Source: JAQBZY01 sp038117205 (GTDB lineage Bacteria > Pseudomonadota > Alphaproteobacteria > Rhodospirillales > Casp-alpha2). From it: a DNA stretch of 64,000 bases. Below are positions 43,640-52,015 of the stretch, in pieces. The translations under genes and the position numbers were made by a program. Under the pieces are notes generated by a model, which saw only the letters and a list, made by a program, of their open reading frames with translations, was not told the DNA's origin and searched no databases. Location: positions 62,001 to 126,000 of the forward strand of contig JAYOFL010000001.1 in assembly GCA_038117205.1 (NCBI GenBank), written 5' to 3'. Positions within the stretch are counted from its first letter, which is position 1; every line of letters begins with the position of its first letter.

Positions 43640-44017
43640 ATGCGAAAACCTTCCGACATATCCGGCCGGCGGCGGTTCCTGAAGCTCGGCGGCGCCTTCG
43701 CCCTGACCGCCCCCCTGGCGGCGATTCTCGGCGGCTGCGCCGCCAAGCCGAGCACCATCTGGGAAAACCCCAGCGTAGCGAGGGAGGATTGGCCGCTCGA
43801 CAATTCGGAGTGCCGGCGCGCCGCCCGGCGCAAGATCGAACAGGAGTTCGGCGGCAGCGAACTGGACCGCGCGCCCGACAACCTGCCCGGCGCGCAGACC
43901 TATGACCGTTCCGTGACGCGCTACGACGCCAACCGTCGGCAAACCCAGTTGTTCGAGGATTGCATGCGCCAGCGCGGCTACCGGCCGATGAAGCGCAATA
44001 CGGGCGCACCCGGCTGA
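43640..44017 (+). CDS. Tat-type lipoprotein of unknown function
   Basis: 125 residues. The start (SGRRRFLKLGGAFAL) has a twin-arginine motif RRRFLK and is followed by a hydrophobic segment ending in a lipobox LGGC near residue 33. The rest has a conserved-looking NSECRRAARRKIEQEF and FEDCMRQRGYRP, with two Cys that may pair. No known domain recognised. It is followed by the strong hairpin 44026-44046. Confidence 0.7.
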   Translation: MRKPSDISGRRRFLKLGGAFALTAPLAAILGGCAAKPSTIWENPSVAREDWPLDNSECRRAARRKIEQEFGGSELDRAPDNLPGAQTYDRSVTRYDANRRQTQLFEDCMRQRGYRPMKRNTGAPG

Positions 44018-44025
44018 AACGAAAA

Positions 44026-44046
44026 GCGGCGGCCCTGGGCCGCCGC
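44026..44046. terminator. Bidirectional terminator between convergent genes
   Basis: GCGGCGGCC, loop CTG, GGCCGCCGC: a 9-bp perfect GC stem. On the plus strand CTCTCTCGTTTG follows; on the minus strand TTTTCGTTTC follows, a better terminator tail for the DUF1127 gene. Confidence 0.75.
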
Positions 44047-44073
44047 CTCTCTCGTTTGCTGACGCAGCCGGTC

Positions 44074-44430
44074 TTAAGCGGCGATCGGCAGTTCCGGCTG
44101 AGCGTCGCGGCTTTCCGCCTTCGGCAGCGCGACGACGTTGGTCGCGACCGGCTTGGGCTGGAACAGCGCTTCCGCATAATCACGGATGTAGGCGCGTTCA
44201 ACGCCGATGTCGGCGAGGGTCCGCTCGTCGAGCGCTTCGAGCGCGCGGACGGTCCGGGCGATGCCGAGACGGGTGCGGATGTTCCGGACAAGGCCGGCGA
44301 ACAGGTCATGGTAGAAAACGGCACGAAGCGCCTTCGCGGCGGCGATGGCTTCGGCGATCTGGGCTTCCGTCGGCGCATCGGTCGTGATGCCGAGGTTGAA
44401 GCGCAGTTGGATCGGGTGATGAGCAGCCAT
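44074..44430 (-). CDS. DUF1127 domain protein with N-terminal extension
   Basis: 118 residues. The C-terminal part RALEALDERTLADIGVERAY is the DUF1127 (YjiS-like) Arg-rich helix. Small DUF1127 proteins act in RNA maturation or phosphate/carbon signalling in some alphaproteobacteria; here there is a ~60-residue N-terminal region (DAPTEAQIAEAIAAAKALRA) and a tail of Ala/Pro. Good terminator behind it and an AT-rich promoter ahead (44440-44580) suggest independent, possibly high expression. Confidence 0.8.
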   Translation of the reverse strand: MAAHHPIQLRFNLGITTDAPTEAQIAEAIAAAKALRAVFYHDLFAGLVRNIRTRLGIARTVRALEALDERTLADIGVERAYIRDYAEALFQPKPVATNVVALPKAESRDAQPELPIAA

Positions 44431-44637
44431 TTCTCGGGCTCCTTAAATCTGCACGGGTTGCTTCGGTAACGTTCGTCTGTTGAACCGTAAATATGCCCGT
44501 CTTCGCACTTGCGAAAGCGCAATATTAACACTTCAGACATGCATCATACGCATGACTTATGAAACGATTCGGCCCTGAGCTATGCGTCGAGTTTGCTCTT
44601 GCGCGAAAGCCGTGCGGCCAATAGCTTTTTGCTCGCG
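44431..44637. promoter_or_regulatory. AT-rich divergent promoter region
   Basis: About 200 nt, clearly richer in A/T than the flanks. It holds TTGCG-AAAG-CGCAA at 44509-44522 (5-bp arms) and runs up to the aminopeptidase start. No clean -35/-10 pair could be fixed. Confidence 0.35.
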
Positions 44638-46671
44638 ATGACGGATCGGCGGACCCTCGATCGTGAACTGGACCAGCTCTTGCGCGAGAGCGGGGCCCGC
44701 GTCGATTTGGTCGGCGCCAGGGAGGTCATCCGCGGCGTTCTCGCAACCCCTTCCGCCGACGACGAAAATGCCTGGCTCGACCTGATCGCGCCGGACGCCG
44801 ACGGTAAATTACTGGAAAGCCTGCGTGCGTTGCGCGCCCGCATTATCGAGAGCGCCGGCAACGACGGTCTGGCAACGCGCGACCCGAAGCGGCTCACCGA
44901 TCTCAGGAACGAGTTGAAGCGGCGCGACGTGGACGCCTTCCTGATCCCGAAAGCCGACGAGCACCAGGGCGAATTCATCGCCCGCCGTTCCGAACGGTTG
45001 ATGTGGCTGACCGGCTTCAGCGGGTCCGCCGGCATGGCCGTCGTCATGCGCAAGGGCAAGGCGGCGCTCTTCGTCGACGGCCGCTATACCTTGCAGGCCG
45101 GGACCGAGGTCGACGGCGATCAGTTCGAAATTCACCACATCACCGAAACGCCGCCGCATCGCTGGCTCGCCAAGAACCTGACGGCCGGCGCCAAGGTCGG
45201 TTTCGACCCCTGGCTGCACACGGACGACCAGATCAAGCGGTTCGAGCGGGCGGCCCGGCAGGCCGGCGCCATCACCATCCAACTCGCCGACAATCCCCTG
45301 GACGCCGTCTGGGTCGGACGCCCGTCCGCACCGATGGCGCCCGTCGTGGCGCATCCGGCGAAATATTGCACCGATACGGCGGCGCAGAAACGCCGGCAGA
45401 TCGGACAGGCGATCAAGGCGCAGGGTCTGGACGCCGCGGTCATCACGGCGCCGGATTCCATCGCCTGGCTTTTGAACATCCGGGGCGGCGACGTCGGCTA
45501 CACGCCGCTGGCGCTCGGTTTCGCCATCCTGCACAACAACGGCGGCGTCGAATTGTTCATGGACCCGCGCAAACTGGCGCCGGACGTCGACAAGCATCTG
45601 GGCGAGTCGGTGATCGTGCTGGAACCCGACGCGCTGATGACGTCCCTCAACCACCTGGGCTCGCGTTCCCTCAAGGTGCTGGTCGAGCAGTCCTCGGCAC
45701 CCGCCATCATCGTTCGCACCCTCAAGGCCGCCGGCGCCGAGGTGGTCAACGCGCCCGATCCATGCGCGCTCTCCAAGGCCTGCAAGGGCAAGGCGGAGCG
45801 GGACGGCATGCGTGCGGCGCATGTCCGCGACGGCGCGGCGCTGGTGAGGTTCCTCGCCTGGCTCGACAAGGAAGCGCCGAAGGGCAAGCTGACGGAAATC
45901 CAGGCCGCCGAGCAACTGGCCGCGTTCCGCGCCGAGGTGCCGCTCTACCGGGGACCGAGCTTCGCCACCATCGCCGGCGCCGGCGCGCACGGCGCCATCG
46001 TGCACTATCACGCCGACAAGAAGAGCAACGCCAAGCTCAAGAAGGGCTCGTTATTCCTGCTCGATTCCGGAGGCCAGTACCTGGACGGCACCACCGACGT
46101 GACGCGCACCGTCGCCGTCGGCCAGCCGACCGCCGACATGCGTGACCGCTTCACGCGCGTCCTCAAGGGCCATATCGCGTTGGCCCGCGCCGTGTTCCCG
46201 GAAGGGACCACCGGCTCGCAACTGGACGCGCTGGCGCGGAAGCCGCTCTGGGAAGCCGGCCTCGACTACGACCACGGCACCGGTCACGGCGTCGGCAGCT
46301 ATCTCGGCGTGCACGAGGGACCGCAGCGCATTTCCAAGCACCCCGGCACGACCGCGCTGCAGCCGGGCATGGTGGTGTCGAACGAGCCCGGTTACTACAA
46401 GACCGGCGCCTACGGCATCCGCATCGAGAACCTGGTCATGGTGCAGACCGTGAAGCCGCCGAAGGGCGCGGAGCGGGGCCTGCTCGGCTTCGACACGCTG
46501 ACGCTGGCGCCGTTCGACCGGCGCCTGATCGACGTGAAGCTTTTGAGCCCGGTCGAGGTCGACTGGGTCAACGCCTACCACGCGACGGTCGCGAAGACCC
46601 TCGCCAAGCACCTCGACAAGGCGACCAAGAACTGGCTCGACAAGGCCGCCAAGCCGTTGCCGAAACGCTAA
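44638..46671 (+). CDS. pepP: Xaa-Pro aminopeptidase (M24B) with an unusual N-terminal extension
   Basis: 677 residues from the ATG at 44638. The usual protein (creatinase-N domain, then M24) would begin around residue 80 (LRNELKRRDVDAFLIPKADE). The M24 domain has the five metal ligands in LFLLDSGGQYLDGTTDVTRT, GTGHGVGSYLGVHEGPQ and NEPGYYKTGAYGIRIENL. The first ~75 residues (ELDQLLRESGARVDLVGAR; DDENAWLDLIAPDADGK) form two charged helices not seen in normal members. Either the gene truly has the extension or a downstream non-ATG codon is the start. Confidence 0.88.
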   Translation: MTDRRTLDRELDQLLRESGARVDLVGAREVIRGVLATPSADDENAWLDLIAPDADGKLLESLRALRARIIESAGNDGLATRDPKRLTDLRNELKRRDVDAFLIPKADEHQGEFIARRSERLMWLTGFSGSAGMAVVMRKGKAALFVDGRYTLQAGTEVDGDQFEIHHITETPPHRWLAKNLTAGAKVGFDPWLHTDDQIKRFERAARQAGAITIQLADNPLDAVWVGRPSAPMAPVVAHPAKYCTDTAAQKRRQIGQAIKAQGLDAAVITAPDSIAWLLNIRGGDVGYTPLALGFAILHNNGGVELFMDPRKLAPDVDKHLGESVIVLEPDALMTSLNHLGSRSLKVLVEQSSAPAIIVRTLKAAGAEVVNAPDPCALSKACKGKAERDGMRAAHVRDGAALVRFLAWLDKEAPKGKLTEIQAAEQLAAFRAEVPLYRGPSFATIAGAGAHGAIVHYHADKKSNAKLKKGSLFLLDSGGQYLDGTTDVTRTVAVGQPTADMRDRFTRVLKGHIALARAVFPEGTTGSQLDALARKPLWEAGLDYDHGTGHGVGSYLGVHEGPQRISKHPGTTALQPGMVVSNEPGYYKTGAYGIRIENLVMVQTVKPPKGAERGLLGFDTLTLAPFDRRLIDVKLLSPVEVDWVNAYHATVAKTLAKHLDKATKNWLDKAAKPLPKR

Positions 46672-46684
46672 GCCCCTATTCCGA

Positions 46685-48013
46685 TCACTCCGCCGCGGCG
46701 CGCATCGCCTTCTTGAAATGCGCTTCCATGTCGAGGCGCGCCTTCACCGTCTCGTCGGCGGCGTCGAATTCGACATCCGCCCAGGTGACGGAGCGGCCCG
46801 CCGGCACGGCGTTCTTCAGTTTGACGCCGTGCGCGAGGCCGATCGGCAGCCCGCCCATGTCGAGAGACCGCGCGGCCGGCATCAGCTTGCCCCAAACCGT
46901 CGCGCCACCCTCGCCATCCAGCACGGCGCCCGGTTGGAGGTCACGCTTGGCGGTCGCCACGACGTCGCCCCGGAAGTCCTTGGTGGCGCCGGTCGGCTTG
47001 CCGATCAGGCCCGCCGACAGCACGGAAACGTTGAGCTCCAACCCGATCAGGTGGAACGGCTTGAACATGGCGGAATAGCGGCCCGACTTGTCGGTGTTCA
47101 TGCCGTATTGGCGGAAGCACTGCGCCGCGTAGTCGTTCGGCGCCTCCATGACGACGTAGACGCCCCAGCGGAGATCCTTGAAGACCGGACGGCCGTCGCG
47201 TTCCAGCGACGAGACGACCTCGACCTGGCCCTTGTGTTCCAACTGACCGCCGACGCTTTTCGGACGCAGCACGTGCGCCAGATCGTCCATGCCGCAGGGC
47301 GGAAAGGCGAGACCGTCGGCGGGCGGCGTCAGTTCGCAGGCGTTGGCGATGGCCGCCATCTCGAGCGCCGACTTGGTGCCGTCCAGGAACGAGTTGAACA
47401 TCTTCGAGTTCATGCCGGCGGCCTTCGCCTGGTCGGCGGTGAGACCGTAATGGTCCCAGACCGTATCGGGCGTCGATGCGTGATAGGCCGGCAGGTACTT
47501 CGTACCCTTGCCCGCCGCGACCACGTCGAAGCCGCAGCAGCGCGCCCATTCGACCAACTCGCAGGTGAGCGCCGGCTGATCGCCGTAGGCCATCGAGAAG
47601 ACGACGCCCGCCGACCGCGCTTCCAAAGCCAACAGCGGCCCGGCCAACACGTCGGCCTCGACGTTGACCATGACGATATGCTTGCCGTGCTTGAAGGCGA
47701 GGCGCGCGTGCTTGACGCCGGCCGGCGGATGGCCGGTCGCCTCGATCACCACGTCGACGTCGTCGGCGGCGATGGCGGCGGCGGCATCGTCGGTGAAGCG
47801 AGTCTTCTGGATCAGCTCCTCCGTCCAGCCGACGGTGCGACAGGCGGCCTTCGCCGCGTCGGGTCGCAGGTCCGCAATGGCGGTGACGACAAGGCCCGGC
47901 GTCGTCGGCGCCTGGCTCAGGAACATGGAGCCGAACTTGCCGGCGCCGATGAGCAGCGCGCGGACGGGTTTCGACTGGGCGGCCCGCGCCATCAGATCAG
48001 CATGCAGATACAT
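46685..48013 (-). CDS. Homoserine dehydrogenase-like NAD(P) oxidoreductase with SAF-like C-terminal domain
   Basis: 442 residues. Rossmann fold start ALLIGAGKFGSMF, then VDVVIEATGHPPAGVKHARL and KHIVMVNVEADVLAGP as in the homoserine-dehydrogenase-like clan. The last ~90 residues (AKRDLQPGAVLDGEGGATVW) form a SAF/AFP-like beta-clip found in sugar-acid enzymes. Substrate is unknown; such proteins work in breakdown of sugar acids and similar acids. Last gene of a three-gene operon with PhyH and GntR (10-nt gap). Confidence 0.85.
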   Translation of the reverse strand: MYLHADLMARAAQSKPVRALLIGAGKFGSMFLSQAPTTPGLVVTAIADLRPDAAKAACRTVGWTEELIQKTRFTDDAAAAIAADDVDVVIEATGHPPAGVKHARLAFKHGKHIVMVNVEADVLAGPLLALEARSAGVVFSMAYGDQPALTCELVEWARCCGFDVVAAGKGTKYLPAYHASTPDTVWDHYGLTADQAKAAGMNSKMFNSFLDGTKSALEMAAIANACELTPPADGLAFPPCGMDDLAHVLRPKSVGGQLEHKGQVEVVSSLERDGRPVFKDLRWGVYVVMEAPNDYAAQCFRQYGMNTDKSGRYSAMFKPFHLIGLELNVSVLSAGLIGKPTGATKDFRGDVVATAKRDLQPGAVLDGEGGATVWGKLMPAARSLDMGGLPIGLAHGVKLKNAVPAGRSVTWADVEFDAADETVKARLDMEAHFKKAMRAAAE

Positions 48014-48023
48014 TGTTCGCTTC

Positions 48024-48824
48024 CTATTCCGCGGCGGTCTTGGATGCTTCGGCGAGGTCCGTGAGACAATCGTCGTCGAGCGGCTCGATCGGCGTGAAGT
48101 CGCGATGCGCGATCCACTCCTTGCGCTGGAACTTGCGGATGTGATTGTCGACGTGGCAGAGCGACAGATAGACGATGGTGCGACCGAACGGCGAGATGTT
48201 CGGCGGGCTCGCGTGCACGAGCAGCGACGAGAACATCAGCACCGATCCCGCCGGTCCCGTCGGCGCGACGCAGCCGCCCTCTTCCGCCAACTGCTTCACG
48301 GTGTCGCGGTCCAGCGTCCAGAGCGGATAGCTGGTCGTTTCCAGATCGTGACCGGCCGCGACGACGCCCTTCTTGTGGCTGCCCGGAATGAACAGCAGCG
48401 GACCGTTCGCCGCCGTCACGTCGTCGAGGAAGACGGCGATGTTCATGGCGCGCGGTTCCGGCATGTCGTCATCGCGCTTCCAGGTGCCGTAGTCCTGGTG
48501 CCACTGCCAGACCTCGCCGTCGAAGGCGGCCTTCGCGTTGACCTTGTACTGATGCATGTAGACGGATCCGTCCAGGATCTGAATCACCGGCTCGATCAGG
48601 CGCGGGTGCGCGCCCAGGCGGCGGAACGCCTCGTTATAAAGATGCGCGGCGAAGGCGGTGCGCGGCGCGCCGCTCTTTTCACGCCAGACCTCGTCCCTGT
48701 GCATGGCGTAGACATCGTCGGCCGCGTCGTGCAGCACGGCGGCCTCTTCCGGCGAGAAGCGGCCTGGGAAGAACAGATAGCCGTCCGTGTCGAAGCGTTC
48801 GAGTTCGGCCTGGGTAAGTTTCAT
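48024..48824 (-). CDS. Phytanoyl-CoA dioxygenase family protein (PhyH)
   Basis: 266 residues. Fe(II)/2-oxoglutarate oxygenase fold. Start KLTQAELERFDTDGYLFFPG is typical; the facial triad is His and Asp in WQWHQDYGTW (HxD) and a distal His in LVHASPPNISPFGRTIVY, where the Arg binds 2-oxoglutarate. No CoA substrate is implied; many bacterial members act on small metabolites. Overlaps the GntR gene by 4 bp (ATGA). Confidence 0.9.
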   Translation of the reverse strand: MKLTQAELERFDTDGYLFFPGRFSPEEAAVLHDAADDVYAMHRDEVWREKSGAPRTAFAAHLYNEAFRRLGAHPRLIEPVIQILDGSVYMHQYKVNAKAAFDGEVWQWHQDYGTWKRDDDMPEPRAMNIAVFLDDVTAANGPLLFIPGSHKKGVVAAGHDLETTSYPLWTLDRDTVKQLAEEGGCVAPTGPAGSVLMFSSLLVHASPPNISPFGRTIVYLSLCHVDNHIRKFQRKEWIAHRDFTPIEPLDDDCLTDLAEASKTAAE

Positions 48825-49519
48825 TGGGATGTCTCCTGCATCTTCATTTCTTGGAGTTTGAGGCGCGCCGCCGTGCGTTCGGCGGCGGTCGCGGCGTGTT
48901 CGAGGGACAGACGTTCGGCGGCCGCCGCATCGCCGGCGCGGATGGCGTCGAAAATCTGCCGGTGCTGGCGCCAGACCGGCGGGTGCGCGCCCGGCTCGGC
49001 GAGCACCGCCTGCATGGAACGGCGGAAATGCACCCACTGCGGCCGGGCCATTTCCTCGATGAGCGGATTGCCGGACAGACGGTAGACGGCGATGTGAAAG
49101 GCGACGTCCGCCTCGACGCGGCGTTGGAAGTCGCCGGCCCGGGCCGGGTCCGTCTGCCCGGCGATCAGGGCGTCCATCTCGGCCAGCAAGGCGGCTTCCG
49201 CTTCGCCCTTCCGCACCCGTTCCGCGGCGAGGCCGGCGGCGAGCGCGTCCAATCGACCGCGCACCTGATAAAGACGCAGCAGCCGTTCCGATTCGACCGG
49301 CGCCACGGTCAGTCCCTTGCGGCCCAGTTCCACCAGGATGCCCTGTTCCTTGAGGACGTTGAGGGCGTGACTGACGGGCTGGCGGGAAACGCCGAGGCGC
49401 TGCGCCAATTCCTCTTGCGCCAGCCGGTCGCCGGTCCGGTACGTGCCGTCGACGATGGCGCCGACGATGGCGTCACGGACACGTTCTGTTAGGGCAGGTT
49501 CCTGCGCGACGGGCTTCAC
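48821..49519 (-). CDS. GntR family regulator, FadR/FCD subfamily
   Basis: 232 residues. wHTH domain: RDAIVGAIVDGTYRTGDRLA and LGVSRQPVSHALNVLKEQG. The FCD ligand-binding domain follows (VEADVAFHIAVYRLSGNPLI), with Asp/His residues that bind a metal and a small acid ligand in this subfamily. It is the first gene of the operon with the PhyH and SAF oxidoreductase and is preceded by the palindrome at 49538-49552, so it probably controls its own operon in response to its acid substrate. Confidence 0.9.
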   Translation of the reverse strand: MKPVAQEPALTERVRDAIVGAIVDGTYRTGDRLAQEELAQRLGVSRQPVSHALNVLKEQGILVELGRKGLTVAPVESERLLRLYQVRGRLDALAAGLAAERVRKGEAEAALLAEMDALIAGQTDPARAGDFQRRVEADVAFHIAVYRLSGNPLIEEMARPQWVHFRRSMQAVLAEPGAHPPVWRQHRQIFDAIRAGDAAAAERLSLEHAATAAERTAARLKLQEMKMQETSQ

Positions 49520-49537
49520 GGCATGGTCCGCTATTTC

Positions 49538-49552
49538 TGAATTCAGAATTCA
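49538..49552. promoter_or_regulatory. Probable GntR operator
   Basis: TGAATTCAGAATTCA, a 15-bp palindrome with one central mismatch, 19 nt upstream of the GntR start. Size and AT-rich symmetric form suit a GntR/FCD dimer. Confidence 0.6.
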
Positions 49553-49620
49553 CAAAATCTATCGGCGCCGGCTATTCGAGTCAAGGGGACGAATTTTCTC
49601 ATATGTGCTATAAGGTTAGG

Positions 49621-50178
49621 ATGCTCGGTACAGTTAGCGTCAGTTCCATCAGGGTTCCGCTCGACAAGGTGTGGCAAAGCCACTGCCGCGATCTTTACGA
49701 ATTCTGGCAGGTGAAGCGCGGCGACCGGATCGCGCCGACGTGGCGCGAGTTCGAGCTGGTCGAATTGCCGAACGCCTGCGTCCGGTTCATGCACGTGGTC
49801 GACGTCCGCGACGACCCCTTCGACATCGTTTATCGGTTCTGGGGGACGGGCCTGACGGAGGTCCTGCATTTCGACCGCACCGGTTCGTCACAATTGACGA
49901 CGAACATGGGCTATCTCGAGGAGACGCGGCGCCAACAGGTGATCGCCGACTATCGCGCCGTGATCGAGGAGCGGCGGCCGCTGCCGTTCCTCTGGGACGC
50001 CCATTCGACCCGCGCCGACGCCGACCCGCTGGTGGTGCCGAGCCTGCGCGTGCCGATCTCGAACGACGGCGTTCGCGTGACGCAGGTCGCGACGCATTTC
50101 GACTTCACGCAGAACCGGGAGCAATGGGAGCAGGTGTTTCTCTATTTCGAGCGGCACCGGCTGTTCGGCGCCGAGTGA
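49621..50178 (+). CDS. PAS_5 domain protein
   Basis: 185 residues; the ATG at 49621 has AAGGTTAGG just ahead, while the upstream ATG at 49603 has none. DLYEFWQVKRGDRIAPTWRE and FDIVYRFWGTGLTEVLHFDR match PAS_5 (PF07310), a small PAS family of alphaproteobacteria whose ligand is unknown. No output domain is attached. It stands divergent from the GntR operon and converges with the LysR gene. Confidence 0.8.
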   Translation: MLGTVSVSSIRVPLDKVWQSHCRDLYEFWQVKRGDRIAPTWREFELVELPNACVRFMHVVDVRDDPFDIVYRFWGTGLTEVLHFDRTGSSQLTTNMGYLEETRRQQVIADYRAVIEERRPLPFLWDAHSTRADADPLVVPSLRVPISNDGVRVTQVATHFDFTQNREQWEQVFLYFERHRLFGAE

Positions 50179-51078
50179 TCAGCCCGCCATCTTCGACGAC
50201 AACAGATGTTCGAGGAACCGCGCCGCCGCGCCGGACAGCGCCGCCCGTTCCCGAACGCCGACCATGAACCCGCGTTCAGACCAATCTTCGCGCAATTCGA
50301 CGACGGCGAGGCCGTCGCTCACCGCGTAGGGTTCGACCACGGCGCGGGGCAGGATGCCGAGGCCGAGGTTCATCACCACCATGCGCCTGACGCCGTCGAA
50401 GCTGCGCACGCGGACCGCCAGTTCGAGCACGCGGCCGGCGTCTTCCGCCAGCTTCGCGAATTGGCGAAACAGCGAGCTGCCGTCCTCCAGTCCGACGTGC
50501 GGATAGTCGAGGATATCGACGAAACGGACGCCGTCCCTGGCCGCGATCGGGTGACCGGCCGGCGCGATGACGCAGAGCCTGTCGGCGACGAAGGGAAACG
50601 CCTCGATGCCGTCGTGCCGGACGACGGCGGAGAAGATGCCGACGTCGACCTGACCGTCGGCGATGTCGTGGACGATGTCGTCCGACATCTGCTCGGCGAG
50701 CGCCAACTTCACCGCCGGGTGCTTGTCGCGGAACGACGCGAAAACGGCGGGCAGGAATTCGGCGATGGCGGACGGATTGGCGGCGACCCGCACCTGGCCC
50801 CGGTCCCCTTCCGCGTAGTCGGCGAGTTCCGCGGATGCGCGTTCGGCGAGACGCAGTATATTGCCGGCGTGCCTTAACAGCACCTCGCCGGCAGGGGTCG
50901 GCGCGACGCCGCGCACCTTTCTATATAAGACGGCGGTGCCAAGCCGGTGTTCGAGGTCGGAGAAGCGGCGACTGACGGCGGAAACGGCGATGTTCTGTTC
51001 CTCCGCCGCCGCAGAGATGGACCCGAGCCGTACCACCGCTTCGAAGAGACGCAGCGTGATCAGGTCGAAGTCCATCAC
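50179..51078 (-). CDS. LysR family transcriptional regulator
   Basis: 299 residues. DLITLRLFEAVVRLGSISAA begins the HTH (AVSAVSRRFSDLEHRLGTAV); the effector domain follows (VRVAANPSAIAEFLPAV). It is the last gene of the minus-strand operon, 7 nt behind the lyase gene, rather than divergent from it as LysR genes usually are. It may still control the operon through the promoter at 53640-53760. Confidence 0.92.
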   Translation of the reverse strand: MMDFDLITLRLFEAVVRLGSISAAAEEQNIAVSAVSRRFSDLEHRLGTAVLYRKVRGVAPTPAGEVLLRHAGNILRLAERASAELADYAEGDRGQVRVAANPSAIAEFLPAVFASFRDKHPAVKLALAEQMSDDIVHDIADGQVDVGIFSAVVRHDGIEAFPFVADRLCVIAPAGHPIAARDGVRFVDILDYPHVGLEDGSSLFRQFAKLAEDAGRVLELAVRVRSFDGVRRMVVMNLGLGILPRAVVEPYAVSDGLAVVELREDWSERGFMVGVRERAALSGAAARFLEHLLSSKMAG

Positions 51079-51085
51079 CCGTCCG

Positions 51086-52015
51086 TCACGCCGCCGCCAG
51101 GGCGCGCTTCCTCGGCACGGCGCGGATGTGCCCGCCGGTGGCGACGCCCGGCAGTCGGGCGACCCGTTCGGCGACGTCGAGCAACTTGGCGAGGTCTATC
51201 CCCGTCGCGATGCCCATGTTCTCGAAGGTGAAGACAAGGTCCTCGCTCGCCGTGTTGCCGGTGGCGCCCGGCGCGAACGGACAACCGCCGAGACCGGCGC
51301 AGGCGGCGTCGAACACCCGCACCCCGGCTTCGTAGGCGTAGAGCGCGTTGGCGACACCGAGCCCGAAGGTGTCGTGACCGTGAAACGCCCATGTTGCGTT
51401 CGCGCGGTCGCCGAAGCGCGTGCGGCAGCCGTCGACGACGCTTGCCACATGATCGGGAAACGCCCGGCCCGTGGTGTCGCAGAGACCGAATTCGCAGGCG
51501 AGGCCGTAGGCGAGCGACGCCTCGATACAGCGATAGACCCGGTCCTCCGGCACGCGGCCCTCGAACGGACAATCGAAGACGGTGGCGACGTTGACGCGGA
51601 GCCGGAAGTCGTCCCTCTCCTTGCCGATGTCGATGACCCGGCCGAGTTCCTCGATGGAGTCTTCCGTCGAGCGGCGCACGTTGCTCTGGTTATGGCTTTC
51701 CGAGGCCGAGAAGACATAGACCAGATCGGCGATGCCGGCGGCGAGCGCCAACTCCGCGCCCTTCACGTTCGGGATCAGCGTCGACAGCCGGACGCCGGCT
51801 GGTCGCTGCACGCCCTTATGGACGTCGGCGGTGTCCTTCATCTGCGGCACAGCCTTCGGGCTCACGAAGGCGCCCGTCTCGATGCGTTGGAAGCCGGCGC
51901 CGACCAGCCCCTCGACGACGGCGATCTTGTCGGCGGTCTCGATCCAGGGGCCGACGACCTGAAAGCCGTCGCGCGGCGCCACGTCGCAGATTTCGACAGT
52001 TCCCTTGGCGGTCAT
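51086..52015 (-). CDS. Hydroxymethylglutaryl-CoA lyase family (HMGL-like)
   Basis: 309 residues; TIM-barrel aldol lyase of acyl-CoAs. Start VEICDVAPRDGFQV has the catalytic Arg-Asp, CEFGLCDTTGRAFPDHV and HGHDTFGLGVAN bind metal, and GLGGCPFAPGATGNTASEDL includes the Cys loop of HMG-CoA lyases. The frame is open far upstream, but this ATG overlaps the CoA-transferase stop by 4 bp. With a class III CoA transferase it probably activates and splits a 3-hydroxy-3-methyl type acid. Substrate unproven. Confidence 0.9.
   Translation of the reverse strand: MTAKGTVEICDVAPRDGFQVVGPWIETADKIAVVEGLVGAGFQRIETGAFVSPKAVPQMKDTADVHKGVQRPAGVRLSTLIPNVKGAELALAAGIADLVYVFSASESHNQSNVRRSTEDSIEELGRVIDIGKERDDFRLRVNVATVFDCPFEGRVPEDRVYRCIEASLAYGLACEFGLCDTTGRAFPDHVASVVDGCRTRFGDRANATWAFHGHDTFGLGVANALYAYEAGVRVFDAACAGLGGCPFAPGATGNTASEDLVFTFENMGIATGIDLAKLLDVAERVARLPGVATGGHIRAVPRKRALAAA

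Noticed and set aside
44593..44637. An earlier ATG for aminopeptidase P
   Set aside because: It adds a poor sequence and has no ribosome site; the ATG at 44638 already gives an extension longer than usual.
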